DNA of 38,395 nucleotides from Lachnospiraceae bacterium (lineage in GTDB: Bacteria; Bacillota; Clostridia; Lachnospirales; Lachnospiraceae), in NCBI GenBank assembly GCA_022791815.1, contig JAAVZU010000095.1, forward strand, positions 1 to 38,395, given 5' to 3'. Positions 26,843-34,335 of this stretch are shown in pieces; position 1 is the stretch's first letter; the number at the start of each line of letters is the position of its first letter. The notes beneath the pieces were generated by a model, which did not search any database, was not told the origin of the DNA, and saw only the letters and a program-made list of their open reading frames with translations. Made by a program: the position numbers and the translations under genes.

Positions 26843-26903
26843 GTAACAGTTCGGTCAAAGCCTATGTTCTGGCGAAACATAAATATCATGATCAATCTGT
26901 TAC
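26843..26903. repeat. Extended family B-like palindrome upstream of the XRE gene
   Basis: GTAACAG (26843-26849) pairs with CTGTTAC (26897-26903), with an inner hairpin TATGTT/AACATA and ATCATGAT near the right side. The outer arms match family B. The rest of the 26816-27142 gap is AT-rich with no gene; at 27085-27118 a weak dyad CACC/GGTG lies between GTTA and TAAC ends. Confidence 0.5.
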
Positions 26904-27142
26904 TTCTTGCAGTGTTCTATACTTTCTTAGCATATCAGGGAAAGTTTTCTTCCACAAGTGAACAGATGTTAAAATTGATTTGAAAAATTTAACCAACAGG
27001 AAATTTCTCTTGTATAGAAGTATATCATATATACTATTATTGAGCAAATTTAAAAGTATATACCATTTCATCGTATACCAAAATAGTTATCTGTTCACAC
27101 CTATGGTGCAAAGAGTAACATGATTTATTATGGACTTAAACA

Positions 27143-27168
27143 TAACTGTTCATGGTTCTAAAAAGTTA
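27143..27168. repeat. Family A palindrome, copy 5, opposite orientation
   Basis: On the minus strand: TAACTTTTTA, GAACCA, TGAACAGTTA. The core and right arm are identical to the perfect copy. The stop codon TAA of the next gene (minus strand, 27168-27166) lies inside it. Confidence 0.75.
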
Positions 27169-27744
27169 TATGTATAGTTCAATTAATAATTTTTCCATTT
27201 CTTCACTTATGTTTTTTTCCTCTCTCATATTTATATTCTCCAACAAAATTCTTTCCGGCTCAAAATCATCATAGGGAAACACTTCTAGATGATATGGCCC
27301 CTCCTCAAAACTTAGCAACATATAATTCTTTCTCACCTCTAATAATTCTTGTAGTAAAGGATCATTATTACTGCTAATATTTATGAATTCTGCATACTTG
27401 TCCATTATATAATGTGGTCTTTTTTCACCACATAACTGCAATGCTTCCATTCCCCATTCCTTTAGTCGGTTAGCATTTCCCATATCACCAAAGGCTATAG
27501 CTAATAATCTTTGATTTAATATTTCAAGACAAGTTGATATTGAAACTATATCGTTCCATGCTGGCAGCATATAACCATCTCTTTTATATTTTATAATTTC
27601 CTCTTCAAGAAGATATGCTTCATACATATTCAAACTATTGTTTTTCAATAAATCTGACAAATAAAATGATAACTTCATTGCTTTAAGTGATGGGTGATCT
27701 GTATCTTTTATCTCTTGAATTATTTTACTGGTACTATTCTCCAT
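27166..27744 (-). CDS. Unrecognised protein
   Basis: I do not recognise a family. From the ATG at 27744 (MENSTSKIIQEIKDTDHPSL) the protein has about 192 residues; GAGGGAGAG lies upstream, so this start is preferred to the frame start at 27774. It is soluble, with no signal peptide or membrane helix, mainly helical in its first 130 residues and acidic towards the C-terminus (HLEVFPYDDFEPERI). The size, acidity and lonely position resemble immunity or contact-dependent accessory proteins, but no motif proves this. The stop codon is supplied by a palindromic repeat. The next gene upstream (GNAT) is 132 bases away. Confidence 0.7.
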   Translation of the reverse strand: MENSTSKIIQEIKDTDHPSLKAMKLSFYLSDLLKNNSLNMYEAYLLEEEIIKYKRDGYMLPAWNDIVSISTCLEILNQRLLAIAFGDMGNANRLKEWGMEALQLCGEKRPHYIMDKYAEFINISSNNDPLLQELLEVRKNYMLLSFEEGPYHLEVFPYDDFEPERILLENINMREEKNISEEMEKLLIELYI

Positions 27745-27876
27745 TTTTATCTCTCCCTCTTGAAATATAAACATTAAAATTAGCTAACAGTCCATTAACA
27801 CCAAATAAATTTACAGGATTCTCAAAAAATTCTATTTGCCCTTAAAGACTATACACAATTATATTTTCCTACTCTT

Positions 27877-28311
27877 CTATATCCATTGAATAAATGCAGT
27901 TTTATCTTCACTGTTATAGCCTGCTTTTCGATAAAAGTTAAGTGTACTCTCCTGTTTTGAACCCGTTAACAACATTAATTTATAACAATTTTCCTTTTGT
28001 GCTATATTTTTTGCATAATGCAAACACTCTGTTGCCAACCCTTTCTTTCGATATCTCTCATCTGTAATCACATTTTCCACAAATGCATAAGGTTGTTGAT
28101 TATGTGTTAAATTAGGAATAATTACACAGACGCAAGAAGACACAATCTTACCATCTTCCTCAGCAACAATAATATGATGATTATCATCTGCTATTATTTT
28201 CTCCCAAAGTTCCATTATCTCTTCTGTCTTTTCTGGCATTGGATTATCATGAAGCTGCATATATAATGTCATTAGACTATCAAAATCATTTTCTGTAATT
28301 TCACGAATCAT
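27877..28311 (-). CDS. GNAT-family N-acetyltransferase
   Basis: Acetyl-CoA-dependent transferase of unknown substrate. It is a single 144-residue GNAT domain: IREITENDFDSLMTLYMQLH at the N-terminus, HHIIVAEEDGKIVSS as beta strands 2-3, motif A in FVENVITDERYRKKGLATE with the acetyl-CoA loop, and NFYRKAGYN near the end. The start at 28311 has GGAGAGG eight bases upstream. It follows the unknown gene at 28345-28899 by 33 bases and may be in one transcript with it. Confidence 0.88.
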   Translation of the reverse strand: MIREITENDFDSLMTLYMQLHDNPMPEKTEEIMELWEKIIADDNHHIIVAEEDGKIVSSCVCVIIPNLTHNQQPYAFVENVITDERYRKKGLATECLHYAKNIAQKENCYKLMLLTGSKQESTLNFYRKAGYNSEDKTAFIQWI

Positions 28312-28344
28312 TTGTTTTCCTCTCCTTGATTATTTTTATTCTAA

Positions 28345-28899
28345 TTAATCAACTTTCAAATCATATTCTTCTGGTGAATTTATACTTATGGTACAAAATC
28401 TGTATTTTTTTCTATTTTCAAATGCCTTCTTGCCAATAAAATATCCATGAATCGTTTTTTGGGAATTTTTGCGAAAACACTTTTTTAATTCATTATAAAG
28501 TTTTTTCACACTCTCATTTTCATAATGAATAGTGCCTATTTCTGTAGGAAAAATATTCTTCTCCTTATAAATTCCTCCTAAATCAAGATCAATTAATTCA
28601 GTATTTCCATCACAAAGCGTAGTATTACGGGTAATTATTTCTTTATTGTCATTAGATGGACATTGGTAATGTCTCCAAGCACATTGCGTATTTTGAAAAA
28701 ATACTCGAAACTGATTATTCCCAATATGGCTCCCATGAAAATTGATACCCAAATCCGATATTTGTGTGATATCTGCTATTGTAATAATTCTGTCATCTGA
28801 ATATGTTGGCACATAATATACCTCTAAACTATTTTGAAATTCTATAAAAATTTTTTCCAAATCTTCTTTCTCCACAAATGCCCGAAACCGTCTTGTCAT
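28345..28899 (-). CDS. Unrecognised protein
   Basis: No family recognised. It has 184 residues, no signal peptide and no membrane helix, and a mix of beta strands in the first half (RIITIADITQISDLGINFHG, NQFRVFFQNTQCAWRHYQC) followed by a helix-rich basic part (VKKLYNELKKCFRKNSQK). The end, TISINSPEEYDLKVD, is conspicuously defined. GGAGAA precedes the ATG by about 10 bases. The gene precedes the GNAT gene by 33 bases. The 286-base gap on its upstream side holds a terminator for the PNPOx gene and, at about 29010-29050, an imperfect dyad AGGTG/CACCT with a GTAAC-type end. Confidence 0.7.
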   Translation of the reverse strand: MTRRFRAFVEKEDLEKIFIEFQNSLEVYYVPTYSDDRIITIADITQISDLGINFHGSHIGNNQFRVFFQNTQCAWRHYQCPSNDNKEIITRNTTLCDGNTELIDLDLGGIYKEKNIFPTEIGTIHYENESVKKLYNELKKCFRKNSQKTIHGYFIGKKAFENRKKYRFCTISINSPEEYDLKVD

Positions 28900-29111
28900 A
28901 GTTCCAAATTCTCCTTTAATTCAAATATTCTAATAGTGAAACTCTCATAAACTTAAATTATTTTGTGCAGATTTACATGTCAAAGCTAGTGCTTTCGAAA
29001 CCGTCAGAACTTAGGTGATGTATTTTAGCACCTTACGTACTGTTACAATTAAGAATAGTACATAATTGAATACAAGTTCCATAATTACATTAAATGTTCC
29101 AATCAGTTACA

Positions 29112-29168
29112 AAACACCCCTGTCGTGTGAACAGCCGCAACACCATAAATATATTCACATGGGTGTTT
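29112..29168 (-). terminator. Large terminator-like hairpin after the PNPOx gene
   Basis: AAACACCC (29112-29119) pairs with GGGTGTTT (29161-29168), and inside it GTGTGAA (about 29125-29131) faces TTCACAT (about 29154-29160) as a second stem. A short T-rich tail follows on the minus strand. It lies 17 bases beyond the PNPOx stop. Confidence 0.6.
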
Positions 29169-29185
29169 CGTAAACGAGGATGCTT

Positions 29186-29605
29186 TTATATTTCAAAATC
29201 TTCCGATTTGAAATTGCTATAATATCTTCCTTTAACAGCAGTGAATTTCAACACACAATAATCAGGATCGGCTACCCCTTCTTTATAGTACATAGTATCC
29301 CCCTCCTGCCATATTCTTTCTTTGGCTTCATTCGTTTCCAAAACCTCAACAGTCCCTATTAAACTAACTCCACGATAAAATCTCTTATCCACAAAATAGA
29401 TGCTGGCTTTAGGATTTTTACGAAAAAATTTTACCTTGTTTGATGATGTATTGGTAGTAAACCAAAATTCTTGTATTCCCTGTCGTTCTCGAGGTTTTAA
29501 CATTGCCTTCGTTATAGGGAATCCATCACCATCTATGTAACTGATAAAAACCATATTCGCTCTGTCTGCTATTTTACCTATTGTTTGTTCCGGATTTCGC
29601 ATCAT
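29186..29605 (-). CDS. Pyridoxamine 5'-phosphate oxidase-family flavin-binding protein
   Basis: Small split-barrel protein of the PNPOx-like superfamily (139 residues), usually binding FMN or F420-like cofactors; the substrate is unknown. The N-terminal helix and strands MVFISYIDGDGFPITKAML, FWFTTNTSSNKVKFFRKNPK and ASIYFVDKRFYRGVSLIGTV are typical of the general-stress-protein-26 branch. The start at 29605 has GGAGG eight bases upstream; a second ATG follows directly. It is monocistronic, with its own promoter and terminator. Confidence 0.85.
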   Translation of the reverse strand: MMRNPEQTIGKIADRANMVFISYIDGDGFPITKAMLKPRERQGIQEFWFTTNTSSNKVKFFRKNPKASIYFVDKRFYRGVSLIGTVEVLETNEAKERIWQEGDTMYYKEGVADPDYCVLKFTAVKGRYYSNFKSEDFEI

Positions 29606-29630
29606 CTGAAGTACCTCCTATTTTTGTTCT

Positions 29631-29659
29631 ATTTTAGCATAGAAATATTAATATGTATA
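29631..29659 (-). promoter_or_regulatory. Promoter of the PNPOx-family gene
   Basis: On the minus strand TATACA (29659-29654) and TAAAAT (29636-29631) are 17 bases apart, with TG one base before the -10, an extended -10 element. Confidence 0.55.
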
Positions 29660-29710
29660 TTACAAACTTTTTTGTGGATATTGTATATGTCCCTTTTTTT
29701 GCAGAAAATT

Positions 29711-29738
29711 GTAACTGTTCAGAACCATGAACAGTTAC
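29711..29738. repeat. Family A palindrome, copy 6 (perfect copy)
   Basis: GTAACTGTTCA, GAACCA, TGAACAGTTAC: perfect 11-base arms with a 6-base loop; taken as the family type sequence. A partial half-copy (GTTCTTGAATAGTTAC) follows directly. The rest of the gap between the PNPOx and AraC genes (29739-29909) is very AT-rich and shows no gene or signal I recognise. Confidence 0.85.
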
Positions 29739-29909
29739 GTTCTTGAATAGTTACAGAAAATTTAATTTTTCAATGTGCTGGCTATACATTTATGATAAAA
29801 ATAATGTTTATATAATTTGTTATATAAATCAAACGACAACAATTATGCACTATTGATTAATTATAAATATGTCAATACACCAGCTTCCATTAATAAAAAA
29901 ATTCCAATG

Positions 29910-29959
29910 AACAATAACCCATGTATCTCCACTATATAGGGATTACATGGGTTATTGTT
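29910..29959 (-). terminator. Terminator of the AraC-family gene
   Basis: AACAATAACCCATGTA (29910-29925) pairs perfectly over 16 bases with TACATGGGTTATTGTT (29944-29959). On the minus strand a T7 run follows about eight bases later. It lies 16 bases after the stop codon. Confidence 0.8.
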
Positions 29960-29974
29960 ATGAATAAGTATTCT

Positions 29975-30682
29975 TTATTTCTTTTTTACTGGAATCCAAA
30001 TTTCAGAATAATAATTTTCATCACTTGTTCCTTTTGGATATTTATCGGGATCATCATACATTTCAATACAGTATCCTGCAGCAAATTCATATTCTTTTAA
30101 TGCTGGAAGCCACTCTGAAAAAATCTTAGTATTCACATCCTGCATAGAGGCTGGCATGGAACCTTTGCAAGGAAATACTGCCCAAGTAAATGCAGGAATT
30201 GTCTTTGTTACAAATCCTTCTGGCACATCCATCACCGGATTATAGATATCTGCTATCATATATTCAAACTCACTATTTCCCATGGATTCATCCATATTTA
30301 TACCAAACATTCCACATACATATTTTCCATTTCCCCTTTCATAATGTTCTTTCCAAAACTCTGGAATTACTGCCTTTGCTCCATCATAAGCGAATTTTTT
30401 AACGGCTCCCATAACTGTAAAACTGTCTGGCGAATCATAACCATATTTCATTGCAATATCAATTACTTTTGTGTCTTCTTTGGCAAGCTCTCCTGCAGCA
30501 AGAGCTAACCTACGATTACGCATATATTCTGCAATCGTATATCCACAAAGCAGACGAAAACCTTTTTGAAAATAAAATGGTGATATGTTAACATGCTTTG
30601 CGATATCCTCTACAGAAATATCTTCTGTAATATTATTTTCAATGTATTCAATTGCCTTACTTATAGATTCAGCCCATTCCAT
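29975..30682 (-). CDS. AraC-family regulator with GyrI-like/effector-binding domain
   Basis: Transcription factor of the Rob/BltR-like type. Residues 1-100 are an N-terminal AraC HTH (IEYIENNITEDISVEDIAKH, VNISPFYFQKGFRLLCGYTI). Residues 140-235 are a GyrI-like small-molecule-binding domain (YNPVMDVPEGFVTKTIPAFT, WAVFPCKGSMPASMQDVNTK, ending SEIWIPVKKK). Usually such proteins activate multidrug response genes on ligand binding. The start at 30682 has AGGAGG seven bases upstream. It is monocistronic with its own promoter and terminator, so it may regulate itself or distant genes. Confidence 0.9.
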   Translation of the reverse strand: MEWAESISKAIEYIENNITEDISVEDIAKHVNISPFYFQKGFRLLCGYTIAEYMRNRRLALAAGELAKEDTKVIDIAMKYGYDSPDSFTVMGAVKKFAYDGAKAVIPEFWKEHYERGNGKYVCGMFGINMDESMGNSEFEYMIADIYNPVMDVPEGFVTKTIPAFTWAVFPCKGSMPASMQDVNTKIFSEWLPALKEYEFAAGYCIEMYDDPDKYPKGTSDENYYSEIWIPVKKK

Positions 30683-30721
30683 GTCCTCACCTCCTGCTGT
30701 AAATACAATTTATCATATAAA

Positions 30722-30750
30722 ATAAAACCTATCCCGACTTTATTTGCCAA
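30722..30750 (-). promoter_or_regulatory. Possible promoter of the AraC-family gene
   Basis: On the minus strand TTGGCA (30750-30745) and TTTTAT (30727-30722) are 17 bases apart. The -35 box is good and the -10 weak, as expected for an activator-dependent promoter. Confidence 0.4.
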
Positions 30751-30776
30751 CATTTGTCTGCTAAAATTTCATACAT

Positions 30777-30803
30777 AACAATTCAACGAAACATTGAATT
30801 GTT
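30777..30803 (-). terminator. Hairpin after the GNAT gene
   Basis: AACAATTCAA (30777-30786) and TTGAATTGTT (30794-30803) form a perfect 10-bp stem, 15 bases beyond the stop at 30819. The T-run on the minus strand is poor, so the terminator role is tentative. Confidence 0.5.
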
Positions 30804-30818
30804 GTTACCTTCACAATC

Positions 30819-31586
30819 TTAATAATCTTGAATTTCGTATGCAGGATATTCATGATCAATATGATACCCTAATTTTTCTGCCAAAGCTACTGACCATAAA
30901 TTCTGTGCATCCCAACTTGGATATAACTCTCTATCCAGACACTCTAAAATAAGTCTGGCACCACATACCAAAGCCAGTCCTTTTCTACGATATTCTTTTT
31001 TGGTATCAATTTCAATTTCGATTCCATTAAGATAAGCGGAGTAAGAAGATGCTCCAGAAACAGGAATACCATCTTTTAAAATAACGACTCCCAAACCTAT
31101 TTTTTCATACATCTGATAATCTGGAAATTGTGATACCAAATCCCTGCACCAATCTTCTTTTCTGCAATAATTAAATAATTCTTCATCCATCATTTTAATT
31201 ATATACTCATTAGGGAGTAATTCAACAATAGTACTTAGTTTACTTTTGTCAAAAACGTCTGTCTCTTTTTTCATTGCGTACCTTACAACCCGTTGGGCTT
31301 TACTTCCATAATAATCTTCCAGTCCCTTCGCCCACTGGTTATTTTGTGGCACAGCAATTATAAAATCCTGCTTACACCACTCTGGTTTATATGCAATAAG
31401 TTCTTTGTCAGGTGTACCTGCAAAAAAACAAAAATCACCTAATATTGCCATAGCTGAGGTTGGATTTTCTATATTATTTGCGTAAATATATCCCATAACT
31501 CCCTGTAAACACGACCAGATTATTGTTTCTTGCCAATTTGCAAAAATAGACTTTACACTTTCTCTCTTTTCCATTTCATAAATCAA
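30819..31586 (-). CDS. GNAT acetyltransferase (large, PF12746-like)
   Basis: A 255-residue acetyltransferase of the larger GNAT group common in Clostridia, substrate unknown. The N-terminal 130 residues (IFANWQETIIWSCLQGVMGY, ILGDFCFFAGTPDKELIAY) are specific to this group. The C-terminal GNAT fold has GVVILKDGIPVSGASSYSAY, IEIEIDTKKEYRRKGLALVC with the acetyl-CoA loop, and NLWSVALAEKLGYHIDHEYP. It probably starts with TTG at 31586, nine bases after GGAGG; the first ATG (31574) is too far from that site. It follows the EFR1 gene by 13 bases and its ribosome binding site overlaps the EFR1 stop, so the two are cotranscribed. Confidence 0.85.
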   Translation of the reverse strand: MIYEMEKRESVKSIFANWQETIIWSCLQGVMGYIYANNIENPTSAMAILGDFCFFAGTPDKELIAYKPEWCKQDFIIAVPQNNQWAKGLEDYYGSKAQRVVRYAMKKETDVFDKSKLSTIVELLPNEYIIKMMDEELFNYCRKEDWCRDLVSQFPDYQMYEKIGLGVVILKDGIPVSGASSYSAYLNGIEIEIDTKKEYRRKGLALVCGARLILECLDRELYPSWDAQNLWSVALAEKLGYHIDHEYPAYEIQDY

Positions 31587-31599
31587 TAAGTATAACCTC

Positions 31600-32361
31600 C
31601 TATAAATATTTTTCTATTGTTCCCTGCTCTATAACTGTTTTCCCTAACAACGTAATTGCCTGTTGTGGACACTTGTTGATGCACCGATAACACATCGTGC
31701 AGTCTTCCTTTGCTTTTGCTATATCATTGCTTACACTCAAATTCTTCATAGGACATAACTTCACACATACACCACAACCAACGCACTTTGCTTTATCTAT
31801 TTTCAATTTATTTGTATATTTTCTAGTTTTACTTGAAAAATATAAGCGTTGACCAAATAGACCTGCCATTCGATACAACAAACCAATTCCTTCTTGTGGT
31901 GGATTATTGCTTTTCATACTATAAACTGCACTGACAATCTTTTTTTGTGCCTGCTTTACCAGTTCCCTATTTTTTTCTAACGACCTTTTTAATGCTTTTT
32001 CATCAGCTATACTATCTGGCATTTTTAAATGCAGACCACCAATACTCTCAGCTCCATATTTATGCAATAAGCGTGCCATAATACCCGCTCCATCTCCGCT
32101 AAACAATCCCATAGTTGCAATTACAAAGACTTTTTTACCCTTCCATAAATCTTTATATTGTTCTATAAAATCTTTTAATATTTTAGGAATGTTACTATAT
32201 TGCACAGGATAACTTATAACAATCGCATCATTACTTTTAATTTGATTGAAAACACTTTCATCTTCTATTGAAAAACTTTTCGTTGACTTATCATATTCTT
32301 TTAAAAAAAGTTCCAATGCATATCTAGAATTGCCTGTCCCACTAAAATATATTCCAATCAT
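31600..32361 (-). CDS. EFR1-type flavodoxin-ferredoxin fusion
   Basis: Electron-transfer protein with two modules. Residues 1-150 are a flavodoxin-like FMN domain (IGIYFSGTGNSRYALELFL with the phosphate loop, and AIVISYPVQYSNIPKILKDF). The C-terminal third is a 2[4Fe-4S] ferredoxin: CVGCGVCVKLCPMKN and CTMCYRCINKCPQQA. This is the layout of the EFR1 family in gut anaerobes; the partner is unknown. Two ATG codons lie together at 32364 and 32361; GGAGG is six bases before the second, which is preferred. It is transcribed with the GNAT gene that follows. Confidence 0.88.
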   Translation of the reverse strand: MIGIYFSGTGNSRYALELFLKEYDKSTKSFSIEDESVFNQIKSNDAIVISYPVQYSNIPKILKDFIEQYKDLWKGKKVFVIATMGLFSGDGAGIMARLLHKYGAESIGGLHLKMPDSIADEKALKRSLEKNRELVKQAQKKIVSAVYSMKSNNPPQEGIGLLYRMAGLFGQRLYFSSKTRKYTNKLKIDKAKCVGCGVCVKLCPMKNLSVSNDIAKAKEDCTMCYRCINKCPQQAITLLGKTVIEQGTIEKYL

Positions 32362-32435
32362 CATTAACCTCCATATTAAGAATTAAAACAAAGTGGGCAA
32401 GCCCCACATCTGTATTATTTTTCTATCATAGAAAA

Positions 32436-32480
32436 AAGGGAGTATCACCCAATAGAAAAATCTATGTATCATACTCCCTT
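32436..32480 (-). terminator. Terminator of the SH3 protein gene
   Basis: On the minus strand AAGGGAGTAT (32480-32471) pairs with ATACTCCCTT (32445-32436), followed by a T-run. Inside it AGATTTTTCT gives a small second hairpin. Confidence 0.9.
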
Positions 32481-32530
32481 GCAATGCAGCAGTTTACATT
32501 TTTGTTAATACACTTATTAAATATTATGTA

Positions 32531-32893
32531 TTATGCGGTGGCTATCATCCGAACATATTGTGCATCTACATATCCATATAGATATCCATATTTGCATGGA
32601 TACCACTTTTTGCCATCAGCTTCTATAGCATTTTCTGTATTAATTTGTACAAAATAGCCTTGTTGTAATGTCATCAAAACCTCACCAGACAAACTTGGTG
32701 TTTCTCTTAATGGTACATCATTATCATTTATCAGAGCTGGTGTAGAATAATTAATATCAGTTCTTGGCGTAATATTGGCTATGTTATTACTGCTATTAGC
32801 AGCAATCTCTTTAGCCTGTGCCGAAATGGATATTGACAAAATACATATCATGCTTGTCATTAGTAAAAACACTGATTTTTTTAACTTCTTCAT
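32531..32893 (-). CDS. Secreted SH3-like domain protein
   Basis: Small exported protein, 120 residues from the ATG at 32893. It begins MKKLKKSVFLLMTSMICILS, a signal peptide with a likely cut after AQA. The mature part has an SH3b-like fold (VPLRETPSLSGEVLMTLQQG, WYPCKYGYLYGYVDAQYVRM), usually used for binding cell-wall peptides. No catalytic domain is present. The open frame extends to 32938, but GGAGG lies nine bases before 32893 and the extra residues would spoil the signal peptide. It is monocistronic with a promoter and a strong terminator. Confidence 0.85.
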   Translation of the reverse strand: MKKLKKSVFLLMTSMICILSISISAQAKEIAANSSNNIANITPRTDINYSTPALINDNDVPLRETPSLSGEVLMTLQQGYFVQINTENAIEADGKKWYPCKYGYLYGYVDAQYVRMIATA

Positions 32894-32943
32894 AAAAAAT
32901 AACCTCCTTAATTCCATATAACTGCTTCTACACTGCAAAGACT

Positions 32944-32976
32944 ATTATACAATTTTATTTTGTATTTGTATACAAA
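32944..32976 (-). promoter_or_regulatory. Promoter of the SH3 protein gene with palindrome at -35
   Basis: TATAAT on the minus strand (32949-32944) has TATACA 17 bases upstream (32972-32967). The -35 lies inside the perfect palindrome TTTGTATACAAA (32965-32976), a candidate operator. Confidence 0.6.
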
Positions 32977-33003
32977 AATCTTTAAATTTAATAAATGATA
33001 ATT

Positions 33004-33060
33004 CGAGATTATTCGCTATCTTAAGCATCATTTAAGCCAATTGTTGATGCGTACAGACAA
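33004..33060. repeat. Degraded relative of the 18157-18368 structured element
   Basis: CGAGATTATTC (33004-33014) and CTTAAGCAT (33020-33028) match 18180-18190 and 18196-18204 with the same 5-base spacing; then CAATTG, GATG and CAGACA follow in the same order as in the large element. About 45-50 bases, the loop of the first long arm, are missing. It lies upstream of the SH3 gene, next to the CatA-like gene end. Confidence 0.65.
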
Positions 33061-33105
33061 ATAACAACATTATTCCAAACTAATTTTTACAGCACCACAT
33101 TTCAC

Positions 33106-33735
33106 TTACAATTCATTCAAATATTTCTGTAATTCATCTGCAAATTTTCCAATATGTATGCCATCAACAAAAGAATGGTGCGCCTGAACAGATACTGGCA
33201 TAATAACCCGTCCATCCCGTTTATAATATTTTCCCCAGTCAAACAAAGGTGTTGCATTATCCTTTTTTCCTGAATTTGTATGAGAAATATGAGTATAGGA
33301 AATCCAAGGCATGGGAGAACATTGAAATACATCATTTCCAAGAGGTCCCGTAAAATATTCTTTCTGTTCCTCTGCTGTTTGTATTGCCAATTCCACATAT
33401 TCTCTCATTGTATCCTGCATAGGAACATTAACCACCTTAAATAATTCTGTTTCTTTATTTAGATAAGTAAAAGCTGTATCAATTTTATCAAACAAAACTA
33501 TTTGACCATCTAAAAAACGGTATCGAAATGCTTCAATCCCATTTGCACATTTACACACAGCATAAACAAATGCCAGCGTAAAAGAAAAATTTTGTTTTCT
33601 GGTTTGTTCTAGAAAATTTGTTATATCCACATCAAAAGTTACACAGAATGCAGGCTCAATGCTGTTTCTGAAAACCATACAATGCATGGCTCTTTCCCAT
33701 ATCTTTTCATCTATTATCTGATAAGTATTTGCCAT
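33106..33735 (-). CDS. CatA-like O-acetyltransferase (chloramphenicol acetyltransferase family)
   Basis: Trimeric acetyl-CoA-dependent transferase of the type A chloramphenicol acetyltransferase family. The catalytic His is in VSVQAHHSFVDGIHIGKFAD, matching the family HHxxxDG motif. Other family features are YQIIDEKIWERAMHCMVF at the start, FSFTLAFVYAVCKCANGIEA and FRYRFLDGQIVLFDKIDTAF. At 209 residues it is slightly shorter than typed Cat proteins and diverges from them, so chloramphenicol resistance cannot be assumed; many such genes are of unknown substrate. The start has GGAGG upstream. It follows the FMN reductase gene by 21 bases and may be cotranscribed. Confidence 0.88.
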   Translation of the reverse strand: MANTYQIIDEKIWERAMHCMVFRNSIEPAFCVTFDVDITNFLEQTRKQNFSFTLAFVYAVCKCANGIEAFRYRFLDGQIVLFDKIDTAFTYLNKETELFKVVNVPMQDTMREYVELAIQTAEEQKEYFTGPLGNDVFQCSPMPWISYTHISHTNSGKKDNATPLFDWGKYYKRDGRVIMPVSVQAHHSFVDGIHIGKFADELQKYLNEL

Positions 33736-33756
33736 AAATCATTCCTCCAAAATACA

Positions 33757-34296
33757 TCATTTTATTGAACTTCCAAGATTATATGCTTCTTTTAAAGCTT
33801 GTGTTTTCTTAATATCTCCAATATCCTTAACGCCTCTTACTAGCACCATACCTGCATCTTCTAAATGAAAAAAGTCAAGTACAAGCTGATACTGTAATTT
33901 TATTGCATCAAACAATTCTGGTAGTGTTGCTGCTCCCACCAGTAGCAAAGCCAGCTTTTTAATTTGAAATTCATTTCTCATAGGTGTATGCAGCCTATCC
34001 ACTATTGCTTTCAATTCCGCACTAATCCCATAAAAATATACTGGTGATGCAATTACTACTATGTCAGCAAATTTTAGTTTTTCATAAATTTTAGACATAT
34101 CGTCTTTTTGAAAACATTGTTTTCCTTCCCTTGTAAAACATGAGTTACAGCCAACACAGGGATTTACCTTATAATCAGCAACAGATACTACCTCCACAAT
34201 ATTATTTTTGCTTGCACCTTCTACAAATGACTGTGCAAGCAAATCTGTATTTCCCGCTTTTCGCATACTGCCAACTAAAACAACTATTCTACTCAT
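33757..34296 (-). CDS. NADPH-dependent FMN reductase / iron-sulfur flavoprotein-like protein
   Basis: Flavodoxin-fold protein of 179 residues. The FMN phosphate loop is VVLVGSMRKAGNTDLLAQSF; PCVGCNSCFTREGKQC shows a compact Cys cluster typical of the Isf-type flavoproteins; ADIVVIASPVYFYGISAELK gives the second FMN loop. It is likely a redox protein for quinones or electrophiles in an anaerobe; the partner is unknown. The start has AAAGG upstream. It precedes the CatA-like gene by 21 bases. Confidence 0.85.
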   Translation of the reverse strand: MSRIVVLVGSMRKAGNTDLLAQSFVEGASKNNIVEVVSVADYKVNPCVGCNSCFTREGKQCFQKDDMSKIYEKLKFADIVVIASPVYFYGISAELKAIVDRLHTPMRNEFQIKKLALLLVGAATLPELFDAIKLQYQLVLDFFHLEDAGMVLVRGVKDIGDIKKTQALKEAYNLGSSIK

Positions 34297-34335
34297 AATT
34301 TTAATCCTTTCAACTTTATCCTAATCAAAACGAAA

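Noticed and set aside
7098-29738. CRISPR array from the repeated palindromes
   Set aside because: Copies are kilobases apart, without regular spacers or cas genes.
33117-33398. Alternative minus-strand frame inside the CatA-like gene
   Set aside because: The main frame has full family conservation; this one has none.
33106-33735. Calling the CatA-like gene a chloramphenicol resistance gene
   Set aside because: The catalytic motif is present but the sequence diverges from typed Cat proteins; substrate cannot be told.
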